A DNA stretch of 64,000 nucleotides, from the NCBI RefSeq assembly GCF_030866805.1, contig NZ_CP133019.1, forward strand, positions 2,170,001 to 2,234,000, written 5' to 3'. The DNA comes from Microbacterium terrisoli. GTDB taxonomy: Bacteria > Actinomycetota > Actinomycetes > Actinomycetales > Microbacteriaceae. The notes below the pieces were generated by a model. The model worked only from the letters and a program-made list of their open reading frames with translations, was not told the origin of the DNA and did no database searches. A program made the translations under genes and the position numbers. Of the stretch, positions 1 to 12,567 are shown one piece after another (position 1 is the first letter of the stretch; each line of letters starts with the position of its first letter).

Positions 1-807
1 GCCTCGGCGGGAGTCGTCGCCTGCGGTGCGACCGTCGCCTGTGCCGCCTCTGCGGGTGCAGCCGCTGCCGGCGCGGTCCGTTCCGGAGCGAAGGCATGGG
101 CGGGAACCGGCGACAGCACCGGCTTGGGCCGGGGCGCGACCGGACGCGCCAGGCGCGCGCTGCGATGTGAGACGGTCTCGGGGCGGTGCCGGAAGTCGTC
201 CGAGAGCCCCGGGATGAACGGGGCGAACACCGTCAGCACGACGCCGGCGAGCATGAGCACCAGCTCCACCCACGGCACCCAGGTCGTGACCCACGGCACA
301 CTGACCACGGCGATCCCCGTCTGCGAGCGCACGCCTCCGCCGGCGATGACTACCGCGACCTGCAACCACAGCATCTGCAGCCAGACGACTGCTGCGACGC
401 TGAAGGCGACCGAGGCGAACTGGTCGATGCCCAGCGAGCCGACACGACGGATGCCGGTGGGCGAAAGTCGGCGCAGCACGAGCAGGAAGACGGCCCACCG
501 GTCGGCACGACCGATTGCGAGGATCCAGTCGATGCCGTGCGTCCACACCGAGCTGAACACGTACGAGCTGTTCGAGAAGAACGAGACGACGAATGCGACG
601 ATCCACACACCGGCGAGGATCACTTCGCGCAACGAGAACGGCCCCGACGCCGTACTGCACCGGGGTCGTGTCTTCGGCGGCCTGGGCGTCGGCCACCGGA
701 AACGCCGTCGCCCTCGTGCTAGCGCCGTGACCGGCGGCATCCGTCAGTCATGCATCATCGTGCGCGTTGACGCCCTGCCGCGGGTCTGTGTGCTGTTCGT
801 CGGTCAC
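1..807 (-). pseudogene. Membrane protein gene with disrupted 5' end, partial (runs off left edge)
   Basis: A minus-strand gene downstream of dnaE. A strong ribosome site (GGAAGGAG at 811-820) precedes a GTG at 807, which opens 19 codons (VTDEQHTDPRQG...) ending at TGA 748-750. The same frame then continues with plausible soluble sequence (LTDAAGHG...AEDTTPVQYGVG) to a run of four G at 642-645. Beyond it the coding frame moves by one base into SLREVILAGVWIVAFVVSFF and at least three hydrophobic segments, then a Pro/Ala-rich cytosolic tail running off the window. Dropping one G would join VQYGVG to PFSLRE. An ATG at 740 opens the downstream frame directly but gives an Arg/Pro-rich N terminus that looks like off-frame sequence. 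I do not recognise the family. Either this is a decaying gene with two lesions or the assembly has an indel; translation might also begin at a GTG near 696. Confidence 0.5.
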
Positions 808-870
808 AGGGTCTCCTTCCGATGGCCGCGGCGCGTGTCGGCCCGGCGCCGTCCGATCCTATCTGAGCGG

Positions 871-4389
<3,519 letters not shown>

Positions 4390-4444
4390 GAGATCGAGTC
4401 TACGTACCGGCTCCGACCTCGGCGCCCGGCGCGGCGGTCAGCGG

Positions 4445-5365
4445 TCAGTCTTCGCGCAAGATGTCCAGCGCATGCTGGAAATCGGCCGGATACGGCGACT
4501 CGAATGACACCCGTTCGCCCGCGCGGGGGTGCGTGAACGCGAGCCTATGCGCGTGCAGCCACTGCCGCGTCATGCCCAGCCGCGCCGACAGCGTCGGATC
4601 CGAGCCGTAGAGCGGGTCGCCGACACAGGGATGCCGATGCGCGGCCATGTGCACGCGGATCTGATGCGTGCGGCCGGTCTCGAGGTGGATCTCCAGCAGA
4701 GATGCCCCGCGGAACGCCTCGATCGTCTCGTAGTGGGTGATCGAGTCCTTGCCGTCGGGCGTGACAGCGAACTTCCACGGGTGCGAGCGGTGCCGACCGA
4801 TGGGGGCATCGATCGTGCCCGCCAGCGGATCGGGGTGGCCCTGCACGACCGCGTGGTAGATCTTCTCGACCGTGCGCTCTTTGAACGCGCGCTTGAGCGC
4901 GACGTAGGCGCGTTCGCTGGATGCCACGACCATCAGACCGCTGGTTCCGGCATCCAGCCGATGCACGATCCCCTGCCGTTCGGCAGGTCCCGTGGTCGCG
5001 ATGCGGAATCCGGCCGCCGCCAGCGCCCCGAGCACCGTCGGGCCCCCCCACCCCAGCGACGGATGGGCGGCCACGCCCGCCGGCTTGTCGACGACGACGA
5101 TGTCGTCGTCGGAGTACACGATGCCCAGGTCCGGCACCGCGACCGGCACCACCACGGGCTCGGCCTTCGGCGTCCACGACACATCGACCCACGAACCGGC
5201 GTGCAGCCGATCGGACTTGCCGGCCGTACGCCCGTCCACGCTCACGCCGCCGGCGTCTGCGACCTCGGCCGCGAACGTGCGCGAGAAGCCGAGCATCTTC
5301 GCCAGAGCGGCATCGACCCGAGAGCCGGCCAGGCCGTCGGGCACCGGAAGCGTGCGGGACTCCAC
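4445..5365 (-). CDS. rluD: RluD-family pseudouridine synthase
   Basis: A 23S rRNA-type pseudouridine synthase of 306 residues. It carries an N-terminal S4 RNA-binding domain (about residues 15-65) and a catalytic domain with the signature HRLDAGTSG, whose Asp138 is the expected nucleophile. The GTG at 5365 is chosen because it sits one base after the lspA stop and yields [12 protein letters not shown]; an upstream ATG would add 17 Arg/Pro-rich residues overlapping lspA. The lspA-rluD order is conserved in actinobacteria and other Gram-positives. The family is clear; the exact uridines modified (RluD versus RluC or RluA type) cannot be read from sequence alone. Confidence 0.92.
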   Translation of the reverse strand: MESRTLPVPDGLAGSRVDAALAKMLGFSRTFAAEVADAGGVSVDGRTAGKSDRLHAGSWVDVSWTPKAEPVVVPVAVPDLGIVYSDDDIVVVDKPAGVAAHPSLGWGGPTVLGALAAAGFRIATTGPAERQGIVHRLDAGTSGLMVVASSERAYVALKRAFKERTVEKIYHAVVQGHPDPLAGTIDAPIGRHRSHPWKFAVTPDGKDSITHYETIEAFRGASLLEIHLETGRTHQIRVHMAAHRHPCVGDPLYGSDPTLSARLGMTRQWLHAHRLAFTHPRAGERVSFESPYPADFQHALDILRED

Positions 5366-5366
5366 C

Positions 5367-5945
5367 TCAGTCCTTCGAGGACGTGTCGGCCTTGGACGCC
5401 TCGCCCGCGTCATCACCCATGGTCGAGGCGTGCTTGTCTCGCGTGCCGTCCAGGCGCAGCCCCGTGAGCACGAGGATCGCCACGGCCACCATCATCGTCG
5501 TGATGAACATGTCGGCCACGTTGAAGGTCGCGGGCATCATCCACGGCATGTTGATGAAGTCGACGACGTGACCGACCGGGAAACCGGGCTCGCGGAACAG
5601 CCGATCCGACAGATTGCCGAGCACGCCGCCCAGCAGCAGGCCCAGAACGATGGCCCATGCGCGGGAGTGCACCCGCGTGCCCACCAGCCAGATGATCACC
5701 AGAGCGACCACGGCGAGGGCGATCGTGAACAGCCAGGTCACGCTCTCGCCGAGGGAGAAGGCCGCACCGGCGTTCTTGATCAGGAAGAAGATCAGGAAGT
5801 CCCCGATCACGTGCACACCTTGCTCGAACGGCAGGTGCTTCAGCGCGAGGTACTTCGTGAACTGATCGGCGACCAGCACCAGCGCCGACAGAACGACGAC
5901 GATGGTACCGGCCGCGACCGTCCGCAGAGGGGCGCGGCCACTCAC
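5367..5945 (-). CDS. lspA: Lipoprotein signal peptidase (signal peptidase II)
   Basis: Membrane aspartyl protease that cleaves signal peptides from diacylglyceryl-prolipoproteins. The 192 residues form four predicted membrane helices, near residues 9-27, 48-66, 68-90 and 138-161. The catalytic pair is Asp129 (in GHVVDF) and Asp145 (in FNVADMF), and the NLSDR signature lies at 111-115. The C-terminal tail (about residues 165-192) is charged and Ser/Asp/Lys-rich. It lies 8 bases after divIVA and one base before rluD, so co-transcription is likely. Confidence 0.96.
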   Translation of the reverse strand: MSGRAPLRTVAAGTIVVVLSALVLVADQFTKYLALKHLPFEQGVHVIGDFLIFFLIKNAGAAFSLGESVTWLFTIALAVVALVIIWLVGTRVHSRAWAIVLGLLLGGVLGNLSDRLFREPGFPVGHVVDFINMPWMMPATFNVADMFITTMMVAVAILVLTGLRLDGTRDKHASTMGDDAGEASKADTSSKD

Positions 5946-5953
5946 CGCCGGCC

Positions 5954-6535
5954 CTACAGGCCGACGGACGAGACCGGCGTCGGGCCGGAAGCGTTCGCCG
6001 TGGTCTCGAGCTCGCGCAGCTTGCCTTCGATGTAGCTGCGCAGCTGGGCGCGATAGTCGCGCTCGAACGTGCTCAGCTCGGAGATGCGGCTCTCCAGAGC
6101 TGAGCGCTCCTTGTCGAGGCGGGCGATCTCGTCACGGCCACGGGCTTCGGCCTGCGACACGATCGTGGCCGCCTGCGCCTGCGCATCGGCGATGAGCTTG
6201 TCCCGCTGGGCCTTGCCCTCGGCGACGTGCTCGTCGTGCAGACGCTGAGCCAGCTCGATGATGCCGGCGCTCTGGCTCGCACCGCCGACGGCCGCAGGCT
6301 GCACGGCCGGCGCTGCGGCAGCAGGTGCCTGCTCGGCGGCGGCCGGTGCGGGGGCGGGCTGACCGGACTCGAGGGCGGCGATCTTCGCCTTGAGCTCTTC
6401 GTTCTCAGCCAGGGCCTTGCGCCACTCGACGACGACCTCGTCGAGGAAATCGTCGACCTCGTCGGGGTCGAAACCCTCCTTGAACCGGACGTGCTGGAAC
6501 TGCTTGGTGACGACGTCATCCGGAGTCAAAGGCAT
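5954..6535 (-). CDS. divIVA: DivIVA/Wag31 polar growth protein
   Basis: Coiled-coil scaffold that marks negatively curved membrane at cell poles and septa and directs polar wall growth in actinobacteria. The 193 residues start with the conserved lipid-binding segment MPLTPDDVVTKQFQHVRFKE and GFDPDEVDDFLDEV. A first coiled coil, an Ala/Pro-rich linker (about residues 55-90) and a long second coiled coil (about 100-180) follow. The ATG is preceded by GAGGAAGA. The gene is shorter than mycobacterial Wag31, mostly in the linker. It lies in the standard ftsZ-yggS-sepF-yggT-divIVA order. In mycobacteria Wag31 is a substrate of PASTA kinases such as the one at 26.4 kb; that link here is inference. 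Confidence 0.96.
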   Translation of the reverse strand: MPLTPDDVVTKQFQHVRFKEGFDPDEVDDFLDEVVVEWRKALAENEELKAKIAALESGQPAPAPAAAEQAPAAAAPAVQPAAVGGASQSAGIIELAQRLHDEHVAEGKAQRDKLIADAQAQAATIVSQAEARGRDEIARLDKERSALESRISELSTFERDYRAQLRSYIEGKLRELETTANASGPTPVSSVGL

Positions 6536-6620
6536 TTCTTCCTCGTTTCGGGGCTCGTTGTGAACGTGATGCTGACCGATGTCTGGGCACCCCGGCCCAG
6601 TGAACCGGTGTTACCTGGAC

Positions 6621-6649
6621 AGCATAGTCGGCGCTGTGACGGGGTGCGA
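6621..6649 (-). promoter_or_regulatory. Possible divIVA promoter
   Basis: In the 123-base gap between yggT and divIVA the minus strand shows TATGCT (6626-6621) as a -10 candidate, 17 bases after TCGCAC (6649-6644). The -35 match is weak, but the gap is the longest inside this part of the cluster and divIVA is often expressed separately. Confidence 0.3.
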
Positions 6650-6658
6650 GGAGGGCAC

Positions 6659-6961
6659 TCACAGAAACGTGAGAGCACGCACGATCGACATCAGGATGAA
6701 GCAGGCGATCAGCACGATCGTGAAAGCGAGATCGATCGCGATCGAACCGATGCGCACGGGCCGCACGAACCGGCGGAGGAACCGGATCGGCGGATCGGTG
6801 ATGGTGTAGACCACTTCGGCGGCGATGAGACCGGCGCCGCTCGGGCGCCACCCTCGATTGACGAGCGGGATGATGTCCAGCACCATCCGTGCGAACAGCG
6901 CCACGACGTACAGCAGCAGCAGCCAGTAGACGACGGCTGCTATGACATGGACGATCTGCAC
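6659..6961 (-). CDS. yggT: YggT family membrane protein
   Basis: A 100-residue membrane protein of the YggT family, with two hydrophobic segments (about residues 4-28 and 76-96) separated by a loop containing TDPPIRFLRRFVRPVR, the family signature. It begins six bases after sepF stops. YggT-family proteins next to sepF and divIVA are thought to take part in division or envelope organisation; the biochemical role is unknown. Confidence 0.9.
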   Translation of the reverse strand: MQIVHVIAAVVYWLLLLYVVALFARMVLDIIPLVNRGWRPSGAGLIAAEVVYTITDPPIRFLRRFVRPVRIGSIAIDLAFTIVLIACFILMSIVRALTFL

Positions 6962-6967
6962 GCCGCG

Positions 6968-7426
6968 TCAGTGCTGGGTGAAGGGCGTGACGTCGGGATC
7001 GGCCTGGGCGACCGTGCCGTCGCCGGACAGCGCGACGTTCTCGGGTGAGAGCAGGAAGACCTTGCTCGTCACGCGCTCGATGCGGCCGTACAGCCCCAAC
7101 GACAGCCCACTCGCGAAGTCCACGAGGCGGCGCGCGTCGGCGTCGCTCATCTGCGACAGGTTGATGATGACCGGGATTCCCTCACGGAAGTTCTCGGCGA
7201 TCAGCTGTGCGTCGCGATACTGCTTCGGGTGCACGGTGAGGATCTCGCTGACAGCGGCAGGGGCCGGCTGGCGCACGACGGCGGGCCGGTGGATGGGCGT
7301 GACCGGGGCCGGAGCCTTCTCGATGGTCTTGGCCGTGCTGTGCGGTGCGGCGGTGGGCTCGTCTTCGATCTCTTCTTCGTCGGCGAGGCCCAGGTACACC
7401 ATGGTCTTCTTGAGCGGGTTCGACAT
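6968..7426 (-). CDS. sepF: Cell division protein SepF
   Basis: Membrane anchor for FtsZ in organisms lacking FtsA. The 152 residues begin with [16 protein letters not shown], an amphipathic membrane-binding helix followed by an acidic stretch. An Ala/Pro linker comes next, and then the SepF core (about residues 70-140) with [20 protein letters not shown] and [16 protein letters not shown]. The ATG at 7426 is preceded by GGAGG; upstream in-frame codons would add an unrelated 30-residue extension. The core contains the FtsZ-tail-binding groove. It sits 31 bases after yggS. Confidence 0.96.
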   Translation of the reverse strand: MSNPLKKTMVYLGLADEEEIEDEPTAAPHSTAKTIEKAPAPVTPIHRPAVVRQPAPAAVSEILTVHPKQYRDAQLIAENFREGIPVIINLSQMSDADARRLVDFASGLSLGLYGRIERVTSKVFLLSPENVALSGDGTVAQADPDVTPFTQH

Positions 7427-7457
7427 CGCATCCTCCGTTTGCTTGTCTGAGTCGAGG

Positions 7458-8144
7458 CTAATCGTGCACGGGTCGCGGTCCCGTGATTGCCGAGCCGATC
7501 CGCAGGTGTGTCGCACCGGCGGCGATCGCCTCGCCGAAGTCGGCCGTCATCCCGGCCGAGATCCAGTCGGCATCCGGCACCACGGTGCGAAGGCGCTGCG
7601 CGAAGCCTGCCAGTCGTGCGAACGCGGCGGCCGGCTCCTCGTCGAGCGGAGCGACGGCCATGATCCCGCGCACGCGCAGGGTGCGGCATCCCGCCGTGTG
7701 CTCGGCCAGCCGCTCCAGCTGTGCGGGAGCCACCCCTCCGCGATCCGGATCCTGGGTGAGGTTGACCTGCAGCAGCACGTCCAGCACGGCGTCGGTGTCT
7801 TCGCCGGCGCGTTCGAGCGCGTCGGCGAGTCTGTCACGGTCGAGCGAATGCACGACGGATGCCGCCGCCCGAATGGCGCGCGCCTTCTTGGTCTGCGCCT
7901 GCCCGATGAAGTGCCACCGCAGATCGGTCAGCGTCGCCAGTTCCGCCGTCTTGCCGGTCAGCTCCTGCTGCCGGTTCTCGCCCACGTCGCGCACTCCGAG
8001 ACGGTGGAGCTGCGCGACCAGTGCGGCCGGATGGAACTTGGTGACGACGATCCGCGTCAGCGAAGCCGGATCGCGGCCCGCCGCGCGCGCGGCATCGGCG
8101 ATGCGCGCGTCGACTGCGGCGAGCCGCGAGGCGAGGTCGTCCAC
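7458..8144 (-). CDS. yggS: YggS family PLP-binding protein
   Basis: Pyridoxal-phosphate homeostasis protein with an alanine-racemase-like TIM barrel but no racemase C-terminal domain, 228 residues. The PLP-binding lysine is in VVTKFHP near residue 35; the family motifs GENRQQEL and [11 protein letters not shown] (usually HFIGxLQxNK) follow. It starts at a GTG that shares its first base with the TAG stop of ftsZ, so translation is probably coupled. The TKKARAI variant in place of NK is visible. Its place between ftsZ and sepF is standard for Gram-positive division clusters. Confidence 0.93.
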   Translation of the reverse strand: MDDLASRLAAVDARIADAARAAGRDPASLTRIVVTKFHPAALVAQLHRLGVRDVGENRQQELTGKTAELATLTDLRWHFIGQAQTKKARAIRAAASVVHSLDRDRLADALERAGEDTDAVLDVLLQVNLTQDPDRGGVAPAQLERLAEHTAGCRTLRVRGIMAVAPLDEEPAAAFARLAGFAQRLRTVVPDADWISAGMTADFGEAIAAGATHLRIGSAITGPRPVHD

Positions 8145-9313
8145 TACTTCAGGAAGTCGGGGATGTCGAGGTCGTCGTCGCCGAACGCCGAGTCGTAGCC
8201 CGTTTCGGCGACGACCGCGACCGGCACGCTCTTGACTGCCGGCTTCTGGTCGGAGCCGTCCTTCGGCTCGTCGCCCGCGTTCCGGGATGCGGCCTCATCG
8301 GCCGTCGTCGCCGGCAGCGCCGGTGCCGTGCGGCTGCCGATCATCGGCTCGATGCGCGCCTGCGGCTCGCCGCCGTCGAAGCCCGCCGCGATGACCGTGA
8401 CCCGCACCTCGTCGCCCAGCGTGTCGTCGATGACCGTGCCGAAGATGATGTTCGCTTCGGGGTGCGCGGCCTCCTTGACCAGCTGCGCGGCGTCATTGAT
8501 CTCGAAGATGCCGAGGTTGGATCCGCCCTGCACCGACAGCAGCACGCCGTGCGCACCCTCGATCGAAGCCTCCAGCAGCGGAGATTCGACGGCGAGCTCT
8601 GCCGCCTTGATCGCGCGATCCGCGCCGCGGGCCGAGCCGATGCCCATCAGGGCCGAGCCCGCCCCCTGCATGACCGACTTGACGTCGGCGAAGTCGAGGT
8701 TGATCAGACCGGGCGTGGTGATCAGGTCGGTGATGCCCTGAACGCCGGCCAGCAGCACCTGGTCCGCGGTGGCGAACGCCTCGATCATCGAGATGCCGCG
8801 GTCGCTGATCTCCAGCAGCCGGTCGTTGGGCACCACGATGAGCGTGTCGACCTCTTCTTTCAGCTTGGCCACACCGGCTTCGGCCTGACTCTGGCGCCGA
8901 CGGCCCTCGAACGAGAAGGGCTTGGTGACCACGCCGATCGTGAGAGCCCCGATCGACTTGGCGATCTTGGCCACCACGGGCGCGCCGCCCGTTCCCGTGC
9001 CGCCGCCCTCGCCTGCCGTGACGAAGACCATGTCGGCCCCGGCGAGGGCCTCTTCGATCTCTTCGGCGTGGTCTTCGGCCGCACGCCGACCCACTTCGGG
9101 ATCGGCACCCGCACCGAGCCCGCGCGTGAGCTCGCGCCCGACGTCGAGCTTGATGTCGGCGTCGCTCATGAGCAGCGCCTGCGCGTCGGTGTTGACGGCG
9201 ATGAACTCGACACCGCGCAGCCCCAGCTCGATCATGCGGTTCACGGCGTTGACACCACCGCCGCCGACGCCGACCACCTTTATCACTGCGAGGTAGTTCT
9301 GGTTCTGGCTCAT
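8144..9313 (-). CDS. ftsZ: Cell division protein FtsZ
   Basis: Tubulin-like GTPase that forms the Z ring. The 389 residues include the GTP-binding signature GGGTGTG at residues 103-109, the T7 loop around NLDFADVK (near residue 205), a variable acidic linker and the conserved C-terminal tail [11 protein letters not shown] that binds SepF and FtsW. The ATG at 9313 ([15 protein letters not shown]) follows GGAGG; an upstream in-frame ATG gives 16 extra residues not expected for the family. A 183-base AT-richer gap upstream holds palindromes and probably a dedicated promoter. It follows ftsQ, as in most actinobacteria. Confidence 0.99.
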   Translation of the reverse strand: MSQNQNYLAVIKVVGVGGGGVNAVNRMIELGLRGVEFIAVNTDAQALLMSDADIKLDVGRELTRGLGAGADPEVGRRAAEDHAEEIEEALAGADMVFVTAGEGGGTGTGGAPVVAKIAKSIGALTIGVVTKPFSFEGRRRQSQAEAGVAKLKEEVDTLIVVPNDRLLEISDRGISMIEAFATADQVLLAGVQGITDLITTPGLINLDFADVKSVMQGAGSALMGIGSARGADRAIKAAELAVESPLLEASIEGAHGVLLSVQGGSNLGIFEINDAAQLVKEAAHPEANIIFGTVIDDTLGDEVRVTVIAAGFDGGEPQARIEPMIGSRTAPALPATTADEAASRNAGDEPKDGSDQKPAVKSVPVAVVAETGYDSAFGDDDLDIPDFLK

Positions 9314-9353
9314 GCCGGCCTCCGTCTCGTCCCGAACCAAGCTGTAAACCTTC

Positions 9354-9395
9354 AACCTCATCTAGAGGTTTAAAGAATTGCCCGGTATGCAATTC
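9354..9395 (-). promoter_or_regulatory. Palindromic region upstream of ftsZ
   Basis: Two short inverted repeats lie in the ftsQ-ftsZ gap, the most AT-rich stretch of the cluster. AACCTC (9354-9359) pairs with GAGGTT (9365-9370) across five bases. GAATTGC (9375-9381) pairs with GCAATTC (9389-9395) across seven. They lie 41-82 bases before the ftsZ ATG and could be operators or 5'-leader hairpins. FtsR, encoded at 42.5 kb, activates ftsZ in Corynebacterium, so these are candidate sites; that assignment is inference. Confidence 0.4.
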
Positions 9396-9496
9396 CTTTT
9401 GATTGAAGATAAGCGGAGGGGGCACGACAGCCCGCGACGCCGTGGGCGTGTCGCGAAGAGCGAGTCGAAACTCCCCCGATCGGGCGCACGCTGTCG

Positions 9497-10540
9497 CTAC
9501 TTCACGAGGACCGCGTCAGGCGATGACACATCGTACAGACCCGTCTTGGCCGGTGGGTACCGTTTCATCAGCGCCTTCAGCACCAGCACCTTCCGCCCGG
9601 AGTCGTCCTCGCCGCCCCACATGACCTTCGATCCGGTCTTGCCCAGCGTGAGCGTCACGTCATCGGGGGTGGATGCCGACACCGCGGTGACCAGTGCACG
9701 CAGATCAGATGGCAGAGAGCGGATGACGAGCCCCGTCGAGCGGAAGGCATCCGAGTCCACTCCCCCGGTCACCGTCAGCACCGGTTCACCTTCCGGCGCC
9801 GTCGCCGTGGTCGACAGCGCCACTCCGGCAGCATCCACGAGCGTGTAGCCGGCGGGACCCGTCACCACACCGACGGGTGTGCGCTCCACGATCCGCACGA
9901 CCAGCTCGTGCGGAGGTCTGGCCTGCAGCGTGTAGGTCTCCACGAGCGGAAAGCGCACGAGCGCGGCCTTGACCGCCGCATCGTCGACCAAGGGCAGCGG
10001 CGTTCCCAGCTGCGAGGCCAGGGCGTGTTCGACGGCGGCAGCCTTCAGGCTGTGCGCGCCGACCACTGAGATGCGCTGCACGGCGAACAGCGGACTGTAC
10101 GCCACGCCGAACGACCCGGCGATGAGCACCGCGAAGGCGACGGCCACACAGATCCAGATGGCGCGGCGCCGGCGCTGGCGCCCGGTGAACCGGCGCACCT
10201 CGGCGCGCAGCGCCCGACGCCGTGCGCGGGCCGCCCGCCACACATCACGCATCCCGACGATGCCGTCGTCCGCGACAGAGCCGGCGCCGGCTCCCGCGTC
10301 GAGGCCGGCACCCGCGCCGGCCCCCACTGCCGGGCCTGTGGCGTCAGCGACGCCGGCATGCTCCCCGCCGGCCGGACGGTCACCGTCCGGTGCCGCACCG
10401 CCGGCGAGCGCAACCACCCGGGCCGCGGCATCCCGCCCCGTCTCGTCCGTGCCGTCCACGCCGGGCGACGAGGCCCCACCGGCTGCGGACGGCCGCGGCG
10501 CGGGCCGTGCCGGAGCGGGAAGCGGTGCGGGCCGGCGCAT
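9497..10540 (-). CDS. ftsQ: Cell division protein FtsQ/DivIB
   Basis: Bitopic divisome protein that links FtsB/FtsL/FtsI to the Z ring. The 347 residues have an unusually long Ala/Gly/Pro-rich cytosolic N terminus (about 125 residues), an Arg-rich stop and one transmembrane helix (AIWICVAVAFAVLIAG, near 130-148). The POTRA domain begins with FAVQRISVVGAHSLKAAAV, followed by the FtsQ/DivIB domain with VRIVERTPVGVV. The ATG lies three bases after the murC stop. The low-complexity N terminus is the only odd feature; the start could be internal. Confidence 0.94.
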   Translation of the reverse strand: MRRPAPLPAPARPAPRPSAAGGASSPGVDGTDETGRDAAARVVALAGGAAPDGDRPAGGEHAGVADATGPAVGAGAGAGLDAGAGAGSVADDGIVGMRDVWRAARARRRALRAEVRRFTGRQRRRRAIWICVAVAFAVLIAGSFGVAYSPLFAVQRISVVGAHSLKAAAVEHALASQLGTPLPLVDDAAVKAALVRFPLVETYTLQARPPHELVVRIVERTPVGVVTGPAGYTLVDAAGVALSTTATAPEGEPVLTVTGGVDSDAFRSTGLVIRSLPSDLRALVTAVSASTPDDVTLTLGKTGSKVMWGGEDDSGRKVLVLKALMKRYPPAKTGLYDVSSPDAVLVK

Positions 10541-10543
10541 GGG

Positions 10544-11956
10544 CTATCCCTGGTCGGCCGCGGCGGGGGTCCGGCCGAGCGCCTCGAGCACCTGCGGGAT
10601 GATCTGATACACGTTGCCGCAGCCGAGGGTGATGACGTAGTCGCCGTCACGGGCGATCGAGGCGGTGTAGTCCGCGGCATCCTGCCAGTCGGCCACATAA
10701 TGCACGTTCGACGGGTCGGCGAAGTCGTCGCTGACGAGCTTGCCGGTCACACCGGGCACCGGGTCCTCGCGCGCACCGTAGACGTCCAGCATGACGGTGT
10801 GATCGGCCAGGTGCTCGAGCACCTCGGCGAACTCGTGGTGCATCTGCTGCGTGCGCGAGTATGTGTGCGGCTGCTGGATCGCGATGATCCGCCCCTCGCC
10901 GACGACGCTGCGCGCGGCGGTGAGGGCCGCGGCGACCTCGGTCGGGTGGTGTGCGTAGTCGTCGTACACGCTGACCCCGCGCTGGACGCCGTGCAGCTCG
11001 AACCGGCGCACGGTGCCGGTGAAGCCCTCGATCGCGTGCACGGCGTCGGCCAGGTCGAACCCCAGCGTGAGCAGCACGGCGGCGGCCCCCGCGGCGTTGA
11101 CCGCATTGTGTGCTCCCGGCACCGGCAGACGCGCGGCGACCGAGACCCCGCCGTGCGAGACGGTGAACGTGACAGGCCCGTCGGTGCGGATGTCACTCAC
11201 GCGCACGTCGGCTGCGGCATCCTGCCCGAACGTCACGATGTGCGCGTGTGCCAGCTGGGCGCGCACACGGGTGGCGCCCGCGTCGTCGGCCGAGATGACC
11301 ACGGCCTCACGCGCCTTGTCGGCGAAGCGTGCGAACGCGTCGTAGAACGCATCGGCGGTGCCGTAGTGGTCCAGGTGGTCGGGGTCGACGTTGGTGACCA
11401 GCGCCACCGACGTGTCGTACAGCTCGAACGTGCCGTCGGATTCGTCGGCCTCGATCACGAACAGCTCGTCGGACCCGGTGCCGCTGGAAACGCCGAGCTG
11501 GGCGATCACTCCCCCGTTGACGAATGTCGGGTCGGTGCCCAGTGCCTGCAGGGCCGTGACGATCATGCCCGTCGAGGTTGTCTTGCCGTGCGCGCCGGCG
11601 ACCGAGACCAGACGGCGACCGCCGATGAGCCAATGCAGCGCCTGCGAACGGTGGATGACCGCGAGCCCCCGCTGCCGGGCGGTGACGTATTCGGGATTGG
11701 TCGGCCAGATGGCGCCGGTGTGGATGACGGTATCGGCGTCGCCGAGGTGCGCTGCGTCGTGCCCGACGTGCACGTCGGCGCCGAGAGCGGCCAGAGCCCG
11801 CAGGTTCGCGCTGTCGGCACGGTCGGAGCCGGAGACCCGGATGCCGCGGGCCAGGAACATGCGCGCGAGCCCCGACATGCCGGATCCGCCGATGCCGATG
11901 AAGTGCGCAGCGTGGATGTCGTCGGGGATGGGAAGGCTCAGGTCGGGTCTGATCAT
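10544..11956 (-). CDS. murC: UDP-N-acetylmuramate--L-alanine ligase
   Basis: Cytosolic ATP-dependent ligase that adds L-Ala to UDP-MurNAc, the first step of stem-peptide synthesis. The 470 residues show the N-terminal Rossmann motif [14 protein letters not shown] (about 18-31), the Mur-ligase P-loop GAHGKTT (121-127), a central HAVNAAGA-like segment ([12 protein letters not shown]) and [10 protein letters not shown] in the C-terminal domain. The ATG start gives [21 protein letters not shown]. Directly followed by ftsQ. Upstream, a gene on the opposite strand separates it from murG, so it probably has its own promoter in 11957-12086. Confidence 0.98.
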   Translation of the reverse strand: MIRPDLSLPIPDDIHAAHFIGIGGSGMSGLARMFLARGIRVSGSDRADSANLRALAALGADVHVGHDAAHLGDADTVIHTGAIWPTNPEYVTARQRGLAVIHRSQALHWLIGGRRLVSVAGAHGKTTSTGMIVTALQALGTDPTFVNGGVIAQLGVSSGTGSDELFVIEADESDGTFELYDTSVALVTNVDPDHLDHYGTADAFYDAFARFADKAREAVVISADDAGATRVRAQLAHAHIVTFGQDAAADVRVSDIRTDGPVTFTVSHGGVSVAARLPVPGAHNAVNAAGAAAVLLTLGFDLADAVHAIEGFTGTVRRFELHGVQRGVSVYDDYAHHPTEVAAALTAARSVVGEGRIIAIQQPHTYSRTQQMHHEFAEVLEHLADHTVMLDVYGAREDPVPGVTGKLVSDDFADPSNVHYVADWQDAADYTASIARDGDYVITLGCGNVYQIIPQVLEALGRTPAAADQG

Positions 11957-12086
11957 GACGGATCCATCCTAGATTGGCCCGGCGATGCCCCCGGGCGTGG
12001 CGCGCTGTGAGGTGGCTGGGCGGGATGCCGCGGTCCGGCCGCAGGCACGCGGTGTGACGCTGATCCAGACGGTGGTACAAACGGGT

Positions 12087-12461
12087 ATGGACGCCGAGCA
12101 GACCCTGCACATCGATCCGGCGAACGCTGCACCGCCGTTCGAGCAGCTGCGGGCGCAGCTGGTGGCCACCATCGCCTCGGGTGGACTGGTCGCCGGTGAG
12201 CGTCTGCCGACCGTGCGTCGCCTGGCCGACGACCTGGGTCTGGCCACGGGCACCGTGGCGCGCGCGTACCGCGAGCTCGAGGCATCCGGCATCATCGAGA
12301 CCCGGGGACGCGCGGGGAGCTTCGTGAGCCTGGACCGCGACCCGCTGCGTCAGCAGGCGCAGCGGGCGGCTGCCGCGTTCGCGGAGCAGATCCGCGGTCT
12401 CGGGCTCGACGCCGACGAGGCACTCGCCCTGGCTGCAGCGGCCCTGCGCGCGGGCGCGTGA
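12087..12461 (+). CDS. GntR family transcriptional regulator (YtrA-like, short)
   Basis: A 124-residue DNA-binding protein on the opposite strand to the dcw cluster. It has a GntR winged helix: PPFEQLRAQLVATIASGGL then GERLPTVRRLADDLGLATGT, VARAYRELEASGIIETRGRAG (about residues 13-80). A short helical tail is too small for a ligand-binding FCD or UTRA domain, which places it with the YtrA subfamily. The ATG at 12087 is chosen because the family N terminus follows (MDAEQTLHIDPANAAPPFEQ); there is no clear ribosome site. No transporter gene, the usual partner of YtrA regulators, is adjacent. Target unknown. Confidence 0.85.
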   Translation: MDAEQTLHIDPANAAPPFEQLRAQLVATIASGGLVAGERLPTVRRLADDLGLATGTVARAYRELEASGIIETRGRAGSFVSLDRDPLRQQAQRAAAAFAEQIRGLGLDADEALALAAAALRAGA

Positions 12462-12567
12462 CGCCGACCCGCGCGTGCGGTCCCCGACCGGGCAGTCTGC
12501 GCGATCTCGAGGCACCGGGCGACGCCAGTGGACGACGCAGGCCGGGCCACGACCGAGATCGGGCCCG

